Part shown: positions 17,498 to 25,705 of the stretch, in pieces | Position numbering within the stretch: position 1 is the first letter of the stretch | Layout: the number at the start of each line of letters is the position of its first letter | From: Turicibacter sp. | GTDB lineage: Bacteria; Bacillota_I; Bacilli_A; MOL361; Turicibacteraceae | Length of the DNA stretch: 54,872 bases | NCBI GenBank assembly: GCA_009780245.1 | Contig: WRAJ01000010.1 | Location: 1-54,872 of the forward strand | Direction: 5' to 3' | Translations under genes and position numbers: made by a program | The notes under the pieces: generated by a model | What the model saw: only the letters and a program-made list of their open reading frames with translations | Told to the model about the DNA's origin: nothing | Database searches by the model: none

Positions 17498-18307
17498 TTA
17501 TTTTTCATGTCGTAGCATCGTCCACATGCCGATGTCAACGAAGCCGCTGCGTTTGTAGATGTTCCCGGCTTTTGGGTTGTCGTAGAATAAGCACGCCGAT
17601 TCTTTTTCCTCAAATAAATCTTGTAGCAGCACGGACATCAAGGCCGTTGTGTAGCCACGCAGGCGATATTCTGGCGCGGTGCAGACACCGACTAGCATGG
17701 CGGATTTTGAATTTTCAGCGGCCGTTGCAACAATGGAAACCACGCCTGCCTCGTCTTCTTCAATGAAGTAATAGCGACCAGCCTTATCCTCAATGGCTTT
17801 GGCCGTACGCTTTGCGTATTCCGCCACATCTTGTACGGCGAACTCTTCGATCGCGTACATCAGTTCCGCTAATTTCCGTGCCTGCTCGGGTTTGGCTATT
17901 TCAATGCGGTCTTGTACATTTGGATTCTCCGTCAACATCAGTGTTTCTTTGCGGCATTCTGCGAAGTACGTTGCGACGTTTTTATAGTTAGCTTTGAGAT
18001 GGGGTTGCAAAACACTTAAAATCTCTTGTTCACCGGAGATAATGTCGCGCTTTTCGTAGCTTTCGATGATCTCGGCGAACCCTTTTGCGTCGTAACCGTC
18101 CAAGCCATAAACGATAAAAGAATCGTAGTAGCGTAAGAGAATGCCACGCAAATTATCCGCATCGTCAAAGTTGCCCCATAATTCTTGGAAGTCTGCATCG
18201 TAGCCGTACATTTCGATATCGCCGATGATAAATAAGTTGATCGACGCCTCGGGCATGACCAACGCCATGACTTGTTCGTTGTCTTTTTCTGTTAATTTAC
18301 GTATCAT
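17498..18307 (-). CDS. GNAT-family N-acetyltransferase
   Basis: 269 aa. The C-terminal half is a GNAT (FR47-like) domain: SAMLVGVCTAPEYRLRGYTTALM near residue 208 gives the beta4 strand and the acetyl-CoA loop (R-x-x-G-x-x-T), and CLFYDNPKAGNIYKRSGFVDIG gives the final motif. The N-terminal half is a divergent domain also found in predicted acetyltransferases of Bacillota. The acceptor is unknown. AGGTGG precedes the start. Driven by a full-consensus promoter, so probably well expressed as a single gene. Confidence 0.85.
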   Translation of the reverse strand: MIRKLTEKDNEQVMALVMPEASINLFIIGDIEMYGYDADFQELWGNFDDADNLRGILLRYYDSFIVYGLDGYDAKGFAEIIESYEKRDIISGEQEILSVLQPHLKANYKNVATYFAECRKETLMLTENPNVQDRIEIAKPEQARKLAELMYAIEEFAVQDVAEYAKRTAKAIEDKAGRYYFIEEDEAGVVSIVATAAENSKSAMLVGVCTAPEYRLRGYTTALMSVLLQDLFEEKESACLFYDNPKAGNIYKRSGFVDIGMWTMLRHEK

Positions 18308-18341
18308 TTCTTAACACCACCTGTTTCTAATATTAGGCAGT

Positions 18342-18370
18342 ATTATAATCATTCAGGCCTCGCTTGTCAA
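18342..18370 (-). promoter_or_regulatory. Full-consensus sigma-A promoter of the acetyltransferase gene
   Basis: Minus strand TTGACA (18370-18365), 17-bp spacer, TATAAT (18347-18342): a perfect match in both boxes. It begins four bases beyond the end of the DUF4097 gene. Confidence 0.85.
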
Positions 18371-18374
18371 CCGC

Positions 18375-19202
18375 TTATTCCACAACAATGCGGCCGTTCG
18401 TGGTACGCAAGGTCACTTCGTAGCGACCGTCTCCGAATTGCTGAGTGGTGTTCTGATTGCCAAAAATTTCTGTGCGCCCATTTGTCGTGCTTAAACTGAA
18501 CGCCACGTTTTCTGGTTCACCGGCTAGGTTGACTTCGATTGCGCCGTTCGAGCTTTGCAATTCGACGTCGTGCGCGATCGTTTCATTGTCTAATGTAATG
18601 CGACCGTTGCTTGTTTGCACATCAAGTTCCATCGCCACTTCAGATAACTCCACTGCGCCATTATTGGTTCTAATGCGGGCACTTACCCCCGTTATATCAG
18701 AAGCCACGATACGACCGTTGCTTGTGTCAAGTTGCAAATCCACGATTTCGAAATCAGAAATGTCGATGCGACCATTGGTTGTATAAACGGTTATTTGTTC
18801 GTATAAGCCTTCTGGCAAATAGACAGTTAAGGTTGGTGGGTCTGCGAGTTGTCTGATGCCACCAAAAATGTTCACCCCAATTTGAATGCTACGCGGCACA
18901 TGCACATCAACCGTTAAAACAGTGCCCTCGACTGATACGTTCAAAGTCGCATTGTTAGGCAATCCCGATGCTACGATCTCAGCTTCATTACCTGAGATTG
19001 GGATGACGTTGACGTGTTGATTTCTCGTGCTAATGTGCACCTGATCAACGCCTGATACGTTGATCGCATCTTCTAGTGTCTGAGCATTCACAACGCCGCT
19101 GTTTCTAAATACCCACATCCCCCCAAAACCAATGATCATTAGAACTAGCGCTATTAAGGCCAGCCATTTAAAACTTCTCGTTGTGTTGTCTGTGTTTCTC
19201 AT
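18375..19202 (-). CDS. Membrane-anchored DUF4097 (beta-helix adhesin-like) protein
   Basis: 275 aa. One N-terminal membrane segment (residues 12-31) follows a short basic start, then an exported beta-strand-rich domain with repeated TTNGRI / TSNGRI / SSNGAI motifs about every 19 residues, the mark of DUF4097/DUF4098. Such proteins accompany HAAS-domain membrane proteins and PadR regulators in Bacillota; their role in the envelope is not established. Its start touches the stop of the HAAS gene (shared base 19202). Last gene of the operon. Confidence 0.82.
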   Translation of the reverse strand: MRNTDNTTRSFKWLALIALVLMIIGFGGMWVFRNSGVVNAQTLEDAINVSGVDQVHISTRNQHVNVIPISGNEAEIVASGLPNNATLNVSVEGTVLTVDVHVPRSIQIGVNIFGGIRQLADPPTLTVYLPEGLYEQITVYTTNGRIDISDFEIVDLQLDTSNGRIVASDITGVSARIRTNNGAVELSEVAMELDVQTSNGRITLDNETIAHDVELQSSNGAIEVNLAGEPENVAFSLSTTNGRTEIFGNQNTTQQFGDGRYEVTLRTTNGRIVVE

Positions 19203-19756
19203 TAATTTCTTCCTCCTCTTACTAAGCGTAAGTTCATCGCTAAATAGCTCGTTGTTAATTTAATGGCCCATCTTGTCAGGTAATAAGTAGCAATGGTCAG
19301 AAAAACACCAACGCCGCTCATCGCGATTGACGTGAAAAACTCTAGCCAAGTAAACGTTTGCAATCCCACCGCACTAAAAACCAATAATAAGATCGGACTT
19401 GCGACAAATGCGACACCTGATACACCGATAGCAAAGATAACCGATCCAACGGCTAGTGCTGGTGCTAATACAAAGATTAAGTTAAAAAATCCTAGCGCCC
19501 CGACTGCGAACACGGCTCTAAAGACGCTTGAAACGTCACTGGTTTCACGTGCAAATTCGATGTGATGCTCCGCCGCCACTTCTTTGGCGATTTTTTCTGG
19601 ACTTCCAAGCGATGCCATCACTTCTGCATCCGACCTACCCGCTTCTTGCGCACTTTCAAAATGCTCTTCGTAATCACGTAAGATTTCGACTCTATCTTCC
19701 TCTGGAAGCTTAGCCAGTCGTCTTTCTAATTCATTCAAAAAGTTATATTTTGTCAT
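19202..19756 (-). CDS. HAAS-domain membrane protein (DUF1700)
   Basis: 184 aa. N-terminal HAAS domain: KYNFLNELERRLAKLPEEDRVEILRDYEEHF and GRSDAEVMASLGSPEKIAKEVAAEH. Three or four membrane segments follow. HAAS proteins are linked to PadR regulators and are thought to sense or relay envelope signals. It shares the HAAS module with the product of the upstream gene (KYSFLYELDQLLSELEAKER...). In an operon with a 12-bp gap upstream and a one-base overlap downstream. Confidence 0.85.
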   Translation of the reverse strand: MTKYNFLNELERRLAKLPEEDRVEILRDYEEHFESAQEAGRSDAEVMASLGSPEKIAKEVAAEHHIEFARETSDVSSVFRAVFAVGALGFFNLIFVLAPALAVGSVIFAIGVSGVAFVASPILLLVFSAVGLQTFTWLEFFTSIAMSGVGVFLTIATYYLTRWAIKLTTSYLAMNLRLVRGGRN

Positions 19757-19768
19757 CTCACATACCGC

Positions 19769-21148
19769 CTAATCTGTTTTTTCGAGTGCTTCTAGCACTT
19801 CAATTTTTGCGTTTGACGTGACGAGCTTCACTTGATGCGTTCCCGCTCCAAAGACGTCGTAATTGCGATTTGTACCAAATAGTAACGTGCTCGCATGCGT
19901 CGTTGATAACTCAAACTTCGCGTCTTCCGGCTTGTTCATTAATTTCACTTCAATTTTTGCGTTTGATGTTTTCAAATTAGCATCTTGCGCAATCGCATCG
20001 CTGTGCCATTCAATTTTACCATTGCTTGTCACAGCATCAATCTTACCTGTAATGCCTTGCAATTCAATCTTGCCATTGCTTGTTACAGCATCAACGTCAC
20101 CCGTAATCCCTTTAAGCTCAACCTTCGCATTACTCGTTCTAGCACTAACATTTCCAGCAACCTCTCTCAATTCAATTTTGCCGTGCAACGTTTCAGCTTT
20201 GATCTCACCGGTCGCATTTTTCACTTCTACTTTACCGTTCGTTGTTTTAAGCTTTAACGCTTTCGCTTCAAGCGTCGCCACCTCTAACTTACCATTACTA
20301 CTTTTTAAATCTAGCAATTCGGTGTTGAAATTCTCAATTTCAATTTTCGCATTGCTTGTTTTCGCTTGAATCAAATCATAAATCGCTTCTGGTAATTCCA
20401 CCTTCAGCTCTGGGAATTCAATTTTCAACGATAGTGAAATGAACCCCACTTTCCTACGCACCTCACGCGCATCAATGTACAGCGTATCACCCTCAACTTT
20501 TACCGCCAAAATCCCTTTCGTCAACCTCACACGCGCCGTCGGATACGTTGTCTTTTTAATGTCAACCTTTTGATTCTCTGCGTTAATGATTATTTTTGTA
20601 ACCCCCGTCACATCGACAATCTCACTGGTCAATGTGCCGCTTTCCACCGCATTCTCAAACGTCGCTTTTGAAACCACACCTGAAATCGTGTCTGACACTT
20701 CATCAACGAGAACACCAGCTTGGTCAACAATTGCACCCATTAAAGAGCCCGCTGAATCCAGCAACGATTCAGCTGGTTTCTTTTCTTGTTGGGCATCGAT
20801 CTTTTCTTCTAAAGCCTCCGCTTGTTCTTCGAGTTTCTTTGCTTGCTCAGCTAACTTCTCTTCTAGCGCTTTCGCTTGCGCTTCTAATTCTTTTGCCTGA
20901 GCTTCCAATGCTTCTTTGTTAGCCTGGCTATGTAAGCTCATTGGCTTTTCTTCGATTTTACTGCCTAATAAGTCAGCTGCAATTTCTTTTGGCGTTCCGA
21001 CTAATGCCAACACCTCTTCGTCTGACTTATCCGCTCGCTTCGCAAAAGCAAAGTGCTCCTCGTAATCTTCTAAAATTTCCTTGCGCTCTTTTGCCTCTAA
21101 CTCACTTAATAACTGATCTAACTCATATAAAAAACTGTATTTTGTCAT
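19769..21148 (-). CDS. HAAS - coiled coil - DUF4097 fusion protein without a membrane segment
   Basis: 459 aa. Residues 1-65: HAAS module (EILEDYEEHFAFAKRADKSDEEVLALVGTPKEIAADLLG). Residues 75-120: Glu/Lys/Ala heptads (EAQAKELEAQAKALEEKLAE...), a clear coiled coil. Residues 125-165: a glycine-containing amphipathic stretch. Residues 170-455: a DUF4097 beta-helix with at least nine turns carrying TSNGKIE / TSNAKIE every 18-19 residues. No signal peptide or convincing membrane helix is seen, unlike the DUF4097 protein downstream, so it may stay inside the cell, bound through its HAAS and coiled-coil parts. It starts one base after the padR stop. Confidence 0.83.
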   Translation of the reverse strand: MTKYSFLYELDQLLSELEAKERKEILEDYEEHFAFAKRADKSDEEVLALVGTPKEIAADLLGSKIEEKPMSLHSQANKEALEAQAKELEAQAKALEEKLAEQAKKLEEQAEALEEKIDAQQEKKPAESLLDSAGSLMGAIVDQAGVLVDEVSDTISGVVSKATFENAVESGTLTSEIVDVTGVTKIIINAENQKVDIKKTTYPTARVRLTKGILAVKVEGDTLYIDAREVRRKVGFISLSLKIEFPELKVELPEAIYDLIQAKTSNAKIEIENFNTELLDLKSSNGKLEVATLEAKALKLKTTNGKVEVKNATGEIKAETLHGKIELREVAGNVSARTSNAKVELKGITGDVDAVTSNGKIELQGITGKIDAVTSNGKIEWHSDAIAQDANLKTSNAKIEVKLMNKPEDAKFELSTTHASTLLFGTNRNYDVFGAGTHQVKLVTSNAKIEVLEALEKTD

Positions 21149-21149
21149 G

Positions 21150-21461
21150 TTAACTGCCTCCTAATAATTGGTTTACCCCGTTTGAAAATTCCGTCCATTG
21201 GCTTTTCATTTCACCTAAATAGTCTTTCCCTTTATCGGTTAAATGATAATACTTCCGCGAGGGCCCTTCCGTTGATTCAACTAGGTAAGTGGTAAAATAT
21301 TCTTCCTTTGTTAGCCGCCTCAGCAAAGTATAAATACTACCTTCTGAAATGCCGATGTGTTGCGAAATTTTCTCTGTTAATTCGTAACCGTAGCAATCTT
21401 TGTCATTTACGATCGCTAACACACACAACTCCAATGCGCCTTTTTTAAACTGTATATTCAA
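21150..21461 (-). CDS. PadR-family transcriptional regulator
   Basis: 103 aa, a short PadR protein: FKKGALELCVLAIVNDKDCYGYELTEKI, then winged-helix SEGSIYTLLRRLTKEEYFTTYL and GPSRKYYHLTDKGKDYLGEM. First gene of padR-HAAS/DUF4097-HAAS-DUF4097; PadR repressors usually control such an operon themselves. The following gene begins one base after its stop, showing tight coupling. Inducer unknown. Confidence 0.92.
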   Translation of the reverse strand: MNIQFKKGALELCVLAIVNDKDCYGYELTEKISQHIGISEGSIYTLLRRLTKEEYFTTYLVESTEGPSRKYYHLTDKGKDYLGEMKSQWTEFSNGVNQLLGGS

Positions 21462-21528
21462 TTAGAACACCTACTTTCAATATTAATTTTTCATCAGTAC
21501 TTGTCATTGAGTAGTAGTGATTAATGAT

Positions 21529-21557
21529 AGTATAGCACAAACTATTGTTTAATGCAA
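21529..21557 (-). promoter_or_regulatory. Promoter of the padR operon
   Basis: Minus strand TTGCAT (21557-21552), 17-bp spacer, TATACT (21534-21529). The roughly 60-bp leader holds AT-rich imperfect inverted sequences (TCATTAATCACTACTACTCA) where PadR could bind. Confidence 0.72.
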
Positions 21558-21653
21558 GGTAGTAAGTAATGATTCATGCATAAAAATTAAGCCTCTAATA
21601 CGAAAAAAACGGCATTCTAGTGTTTTGACCAGCGTTTTCACTAAAAATCTTGC

Positions 21654-21680
21654 AGGTGAAAAAATTTTTTTTGCGTATTT
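21654..21680 (+). promoter_or_regulatory. Alternative-sigma (SigH-like) promoter candidate of comEA
   Basis: AGGTGAA (21654-21660), 14 bp of A/T-rich sequence, GTATTT (21675-21680), then AAAGGGTGG. Spacing and the AGGnnnn box resemble Bacillus sigma-H promoters, and no good sigma-A -35 is present. A near copy lies at 51855-51881: 15 of 17 bases agree over the -10 region and AGGGTGG. Confidence 0.55.
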
Positions 21681-21724
21681 AAAGGGTGGACACTTTTTGT
21701 GATCTTTATAGGTGGTGAAAATTT

Positions 21725-22327
21725 ATGAAAAAACAAGTATTCATTTTAGTGGGGATTGTGATGTTTGCCATTGGATTTTTCTTTTTATCCAGCATCCCAA
21801 GATCTAATTCTGGTACCTTATTTGAGCATGATAGGTTTGAAGAGGGTGATTTCAGTGAGGAAACAGAAGTTGTCGCTCTTGAAGGCAGCACATTTGTGCA
21901 TAGCGAAACCGTCTTTATTGATGTGCAAGGCGAGGTGAACAATCCCGGGGTTTTTGAGGTGAGTGGCGATGTGCGGGTGGGATATTTGATTGAATTAGCA
22001 GGCGGTTTGACCGATGAGGCTAATGTGCGCGGCTTCAATCAAGCTGCGCGGGTTTACGATGAGATGATGATTTTTGTGCCACATGTGGATGATGAGAACG
22101 AAGTCGTGAATGTCGCAGTTGTTGCTAACGGGTCTAGCTTAATCTCACTAAGCGCAGCAAGCGCAACAGAATTGCAAACTTTACCCGGGATTGGTCCTGT
22201 CACATCTGCTAACATCGTCGCACATCGTGAAGCAAATGGCGCCTTTGCATCGATTGATGAGTTGGTAAACGTAGAAGGCATCGGTGCTAGAACGTTGGAG
22301 AATATTCGTGAACTTGTTCAACCTTGA
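21725..22327 (+). CDS. comEA: Competence DNA receptor ComEA
   Basis: 200 aa. An N-terminal membrane anchor (residues 4-22), an acidic stalk, an SLBB-like domain (VFIDVQGEVNNPGVFEVSGDVRV, residues 63-85) and a C-terminal tandem helix-hairpin-helix region (ELQTLPGIGPVTSANIVAHRE and LVNVEGIGARTLENIREL) that binds double-stranded DNA. It sits outside the membrane and passes DNA to the ComEC channel. Its last 20 bases overlap comEC. Preceded by an unusual promoter rather than a standard sigma-A one, fitting competence control. Confidence 0.93.
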   Translation: MKKQVFILVGIVMFAIGFFFLSSIPRSNSGTLFEHDRFEEGDFSEETEVVALEGSTFVHSETVFIDVQGEVNNPGVFEVSGDVRVGYLIELAGGLTDEANVRGFNQAARVYDEMMIFVPHVDDENEVVNVAVVANGSSLISLSAASATELQTLPGIGPVTSANIVAHREANGAFASIDELVNVEGIGARTLENIRELVQP

Positions 22328-24530
22328 CTCCCTTAAAAAAACGCGGCAACATGTCATTTATGCAGTGTTTGCCATTGTCCTCGGCATTCTCATCTACGAA
22401 GGGCTGTGGCTGCTATTACCTTTACTTGCTTGCTTTTATTCCAGATTTCCAAAGCATTACTGGCTTTTTCTTCTCGTCTTTACCCTAAGCATTGCCCACC
22501 TCCACTTTGCACAGCAAGCACCGCTCATGCCCTACTTAGATGGCCAGCAAACCACTTATACTGCAGAGATCATCCATGTTCGTCGCCGAACCGAAGATCG
22601 TCAAACCGCCGTCGTTTCCATCGACAACACCCGTGTGTTTATGACTTTCCGCCACGCCTACCCCCGCCTGATCCCAGGACAAAGGGTTGAGATAACAGGC
22701 ACTTTAACCCAGCCTTCTGAGCCTACTGTGCCGCATCGGTTTAATTTCAGAACGTTTTTGCGTCATCAGAACATCCAGTTAACCGTTCACACAAGCGAGC
22801 TCGCCATCCTCGAAACTAATTTCTCCCCGTGGCGGTTTCAACACGATTTAGCAGACTGGGTGCGCGATCGTTTCCCGATACGCACAGCTTCCTACTTGCA
22901 AGCCTTCTTTTTGGGCGTGCGCGATGACATGGCGGAGGAAACGCTAAGCCTCTACAGCGATCTTGGCATGCTCCATGTGCTTGCTATTTCTGGTGTTCAC
23001 GTTACATTGCTAACCGGCTACCTTCGCAACGCATTAAAACGCATCGGTTTGATGGACGTTCTGATTGATGGTCTGCTTGTCCTTTTTTGCCTCGTCTTCA
23101 TCTTCGCAACCGGAGGCTCTGTGTCGATCATCCGGGCCTGTACGATGGCCATGCTCGCGATGATAAACCGACGAGCCAAGCTAGGATTATCCTCCTTTGA
23201 CATCTTCGCCATGGTCTTTATCGTCAACTTCGTTTTCAATCCACTCATCGTCTATCAGCGTGGCTTTCAATTCTCCTACTGGATTTCTTTCGTCCTCATT
23301 TGCACGCGCCCTATCTTGCGCAACCAAACCCCACTACAAGCACGCATCACCATCGTCTTTCTCGCTCGCATGGCTGCCATTCCAATCTCTGTGGCCTCTG
23401 GTTATGAAATAAACGTCACTTCTTACCTTTCAAACCTGATCCTCGTCCCACTTTTGATGCAAATCATCTTCCCAGCTTTGCTTGTGACGTTATTCCTGCC
23501 TTTTTTTGCGCCACTGACCGACCACATGCTTCAACTGTTCGAAACGCTCACTCACTTTTTTCAACCTTTCCTAAATGTCAACGTCATCGTTGGTTCAATC
23601 GAACTGCCAGTCGTTGTTCTTCTTATGTCAGCCCTGCTTGCAAGTTGCTATTTTTATGAAAAGCATCAAAAGTTATGGCTACGACTTGCTCTGATCGGGC
23701 TCTACGTGTTCGTCTTAGAGACCAATCGCCTCTGGCAACCCGATACTGTCATCACGTTTCTTGACGTTGGTCAAGGTGATTCGGTCGTGATTAGGAGCCC
23801 TCATCAAAGCTGCACGGTTATTATTGATACTGGCGGTGATGTCAGTCGCATTCACAGTGAGAATCCCGCCATTTTTTCTCAAACGCTCGAACCTTATCTA
23901 TTAGGATCGGGTGTGCGAAACATCGATTTCCTTATTCTAACACACGAACATTATGATCACATTGCCGAAGCCATACCGCTTATGCAGCGTTTTAATGTGC
24001 GACATCTCATCATCAGTGAGGCTGAGCAAGGCGTTCACATGCAAGAGATCGTAGCCGTTGCTGAAGGACTAGGGATGGCCATTCATGTGGCACGACCGCT
24101 TGATGTGTTTTATTGTGGCAATCAGGTCTATACCTTTATTCACGATGAGGTCCATCACCTAGACGTTAACGAAGATTCCCTCGTGATGACGGTTGAAGCA
24201 AATGGTTTTAATGTGTTATTAACGGGTGACATTGGACACGTCACTGAGCCTGCTATTTTAGCGAATAATCATCTGCCCTACTTTCACATTTACCAGGTCG
24301 CGCATCACGGTTCTCGCCATTCCAATTCGTTGGCGTTTGTGGAAGCGCTAAACATTCACTATGCCGTTGTCCAAGTCGGTCGGCGTAATCTTTATGGTCA
24401 TCCCCACGAAGCCTTGTTTGATGTGGTCGATCTTCTTGGCATTCCGCTCCTTAGTAATGCCGAACATGGTACCGTTTCGTTTCGGATTCAACAAGAAAGT
24501 TATCAAATTTACGTCTGGCCATTTGATTAA
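22308..24530 (+). CDS. comEC: Competence DNA channel ComEC
   Basis: About 740 aa with the full three-part layout. N-terminal soluble domain with TAEIIHVRRRTEDRQTAVVS. Central competence membrane domain with FFLGVRDDMAEETLSLYSDLGMLHVLAISGVHV. C-terminal metallo-beta-lactamase-fold domain with FLDVGQGDSVVI, THEHYDHI, VLLTGDIGH and VAHHGSRHSNS, probably a nuclease that degrades the non-transforming strand. GTG at 22308 was chosen because GGAGA lies seven bases upstream; another GTG at 22284 is in frame. Overlaps comEA, so translation is coupled. Confidence 0.93.
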   Translation: MNLFNLDSLKKTRQHVIYAVFAIVLGILIYEGLWLLLPLLACFYSRFPKHYWLFLLVFTLSIAHLHFAQQAPLMPYLDGQQTTYTAEIIHVRRRTEDRQTAVVSIDNTRVFMTFRHAYPRLIPGQRVEITGTLTQPSEPTVPHRFNFRTFLRHQNIQLTVHTSELAILETNFSPWRFQHDLADWVRDRFPIRTASYLQAFFLGVRDDMAEETLSLYSDLGMLHVLAISGVHVTLLTGYLRNALKRIGLMDVLIDGLLVLFCLVFIFATGGSVSIIRACTMAMLAMINRRAKLGLSSFDIFAMVFIVNFVFNPLIVYQRGFQFSYWISFVLICTRPILRNQTPLQARITIVFLARMAAIPISVASGYEINVTSYLSNLILVPLLMQIIFPALLVTLFLPFFAPLTDHMLQLFETLTHFFQPFLNVNVIVGSIELPVVVLLMSALLASCYFYEKHQKLWLRLALIGLYVFVLETNRLWQPDTVITFLDVGQGDSVVIRSPHQSCTVIIDTGGDVSRIHSENPAIFSQTLEPYLLGSGVRNIDFLILTHEHYDHIAEAIPLMQRFNVRHLIISEAEQGVHMQEIVAVAEGLGMAIHVARPLDVFYCGNQVYTFIHDEVHHLDVNEDSLVMTVEANGFNVLLTGDIGHVTEPAILANNHLPYFHIYQVAHHGSRHSNSLAFVEALNIHYAVVQVGRRNLYGHPHEALFDVVDLLGIPLLSNAEHGTVSFRIQQESYQIYVWPFD

Positions 24531-24551
24531 ATCTTCGTTTTAGGTTATAAT
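24523..24551 (+). promoter_or_regulatory. Promoter with a palindromic -10 region
   Basis: TTGATT (24523-24528), 17-bp spacer, TATAAT (24546-24551). The -10 box is inside the perfect palindrome GGTTATAATATAACC (24543-24557), a possible repressor site. The promoter begins inside the end of comEC. Confidence 0.7.
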
Positions 24552-24575
24552 ATAACCCATCTAGAGGTGATGAAT

Positions 24576-24902
24576 ATGAATGAAGTTTTTGATATGGACA
24601 TGAACGACTTACTTGGTGAAGAGTCTGAGTTTATTGAAAGTTTAGTGCTGAATCTGATTCATCTTGGGGTTGACATCAATGCAGAGGATCTTGCCGTCAT
24701 CTTGCATGAGTATGAAATGACTAAAATGGAGTTTCTGAAAAATTACATCATGAACCTGCTTGAAGCGCGTGGTACTAGTTTAAGCGAGCTTGAAGATGGC
24801 CCACTCAAAGTGGTGATCTCCAATAGTGGCTTGGATTTTGAATCGGTCATCCCAGACGAAGAAGAAAAAAATGAAAAGATTGATAGTGATATTGTTTCGT
24901 AA
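24576..24902 (+). CDS. Small acidic protein of unknown function
   Basis: 108 aa; I do not recognise the family. The chain is strongly acidic and mostly helical (ESEFIESLVLNLIHLGVDIN, LAVILHEYEMTKMEFLKNYI), with a disordered acidic tail (PDEEEKNEKIDSDIVS). No signal peptide, Cys or His cluster. ATG at 24576 was chosen for its spacing to AGAGG; ATG at 24570 is also possible. It has its own promoter and terminator, so it is a single-gene unit between comEC and the nitroreductase gene. Confidence 0.75.
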   Translation: MNEVFDMDMNDLLGEESEFIESLVLNLIHLGVDINAEDLAVILHEYEMTKMEFLKNYIMNLLEARGTSLSELEDGPLKVVISNSGLDFESVIPDEEEKNEKIDSDIVS

Positions 24903-24940
24903 ATAGGACGTGCAACTCGTACGTGCTATTTTTTCTTTTT
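24902..24940 (+). terminator. Terminator of the small acidic protein gene
   Basis: AAATAG and ACGT arms pair with ACGT and CTATTT across a G-G mismatch, followed by TTTTTTCTTTT; it begins at the stop codon. Confidence 0.75.
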
Positions 24941-24999
24941 TATCTGCATGATTCGGCAAATGAATCACTGTTATAAACCTAGGAAATCGCCCTTTTTTG

Positions 25000-25008
25000 T
25001 GGTATAAT
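25000..25008 (+). promoter_or_regulatory. Extended -10 promoter of the nitroreductase gene
   Basis: TGGTATAAT, a TGn-extended perfect -10. The -35 region is poor. About 30 nt leader to the AGAGGTG ribosome site. Confidence 0.65.
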
Positions 25009-25045
25009 AGCGTTAGAAAACGATTACCACAAAAGAGGTGTTAAC

Positions 25046-25627
25046 ATGTCAAAGTTTAAAGAGATTGTTTTAAAAAACAGATCTTATCGTGGGTATGATA
25101 ACGATGTGACTCAAACTAAGGAAGACTTACTGGACTTAGTTGACCATGCACGTTTGATGCCTGCAGCAAAAAACGCTCAACCGCTAAAATACTTTCTTGC
25201 GTATGAGAAAGAAGTGGTTGCCCAAATTCAAGCACACACTAAATGGGCAGGGTTATTAGCAGAACTTAATCTACCATTTGAAGGAACGAAGCCAACCTCG
25301 TTTATTGTGATTCTGCAAGACACAGACATTGAGCCTGTGCTAGCTCAATTCCAAACTGACGCCGGTATTGCTGCGGCAACCATCACATTAGCTGCAGCTG
25401 AAAAAGGATTGGGGTGTTGCATGATTGGTGCTTATAGCGCCGCGGGTGTCAAAGCCGTGATGCAATTACCAGAGAATTTATCCCCAGTGCTCGTCATTGC
25501 GATCGGGAAACCAGCTGAAAAAATTGTTCTGACGGATGTGGAAGACAATAAAGTGGCCTATTATCGCGACGAGGATAACGTTCATTACGTGCCAAAGCGT
25601 AAACTAGCGGATATTGTTGTTAATTAA
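25046..25627 (+). CDS. Nitroreductase-family flavoprotein
   Basis: 193 aa. Nitroreductase fold with FMN contacts: VLKNRSYRGYDND near residue 10 (the R-S-x-R segment), ARLMPAAKNAQPLKYFLAY near 36, AGIAAATITLAAAEKGLGCCMIGAY near 107, and LVIAIGKPAEKIV near 152. These enzymes use NAD(P)H to reduce nitro compounds, quinones or enones; the natural substrate is unknown. Soluble. Its own promoter separates it from neighbours, though cstA follows after 78 bp. Confidence 0.88.
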   Translation: MSKFKEIVLKNRSYRGYDNDVTQTKEDLLDLVDHARLMPAAKNAQPLKYFLAYEKEVVAQIQAHTKWAGLLAELNLPFEGTKPTSFIVILQDTDIEPVLAQFQTDAGIAAATITLAAAEKGLGCCMIGAYSAAGVKAVMQLPENLSPVLVIAIGKPAEKIVLTDVEDNKVAYYRDEDNVHYVPKRKLADIVVN

Positions 25628-25658
25628 AAAAGAGTATCGAAAACAAAGGGACGGTGGG

Positions 25659-25677
25659 AATGAGGATAATCCTCATT
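25659..25677. promoter_or_regulatory. Perfect 19-bp palindrome upstream of cstA, probable operator
   Basis: AATGAGGATAATCCTCATT is symmetric around one base. It covers the place of a -35 box for the TATTAT at 25682-25687, and no T tract follows, so an operator or activator site is more likely than a terminator. Confidence 0.6.
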
Positions 25678-25705
25678 AATCTATTATAAAGAGAGGTTTT
25701 ATTTC

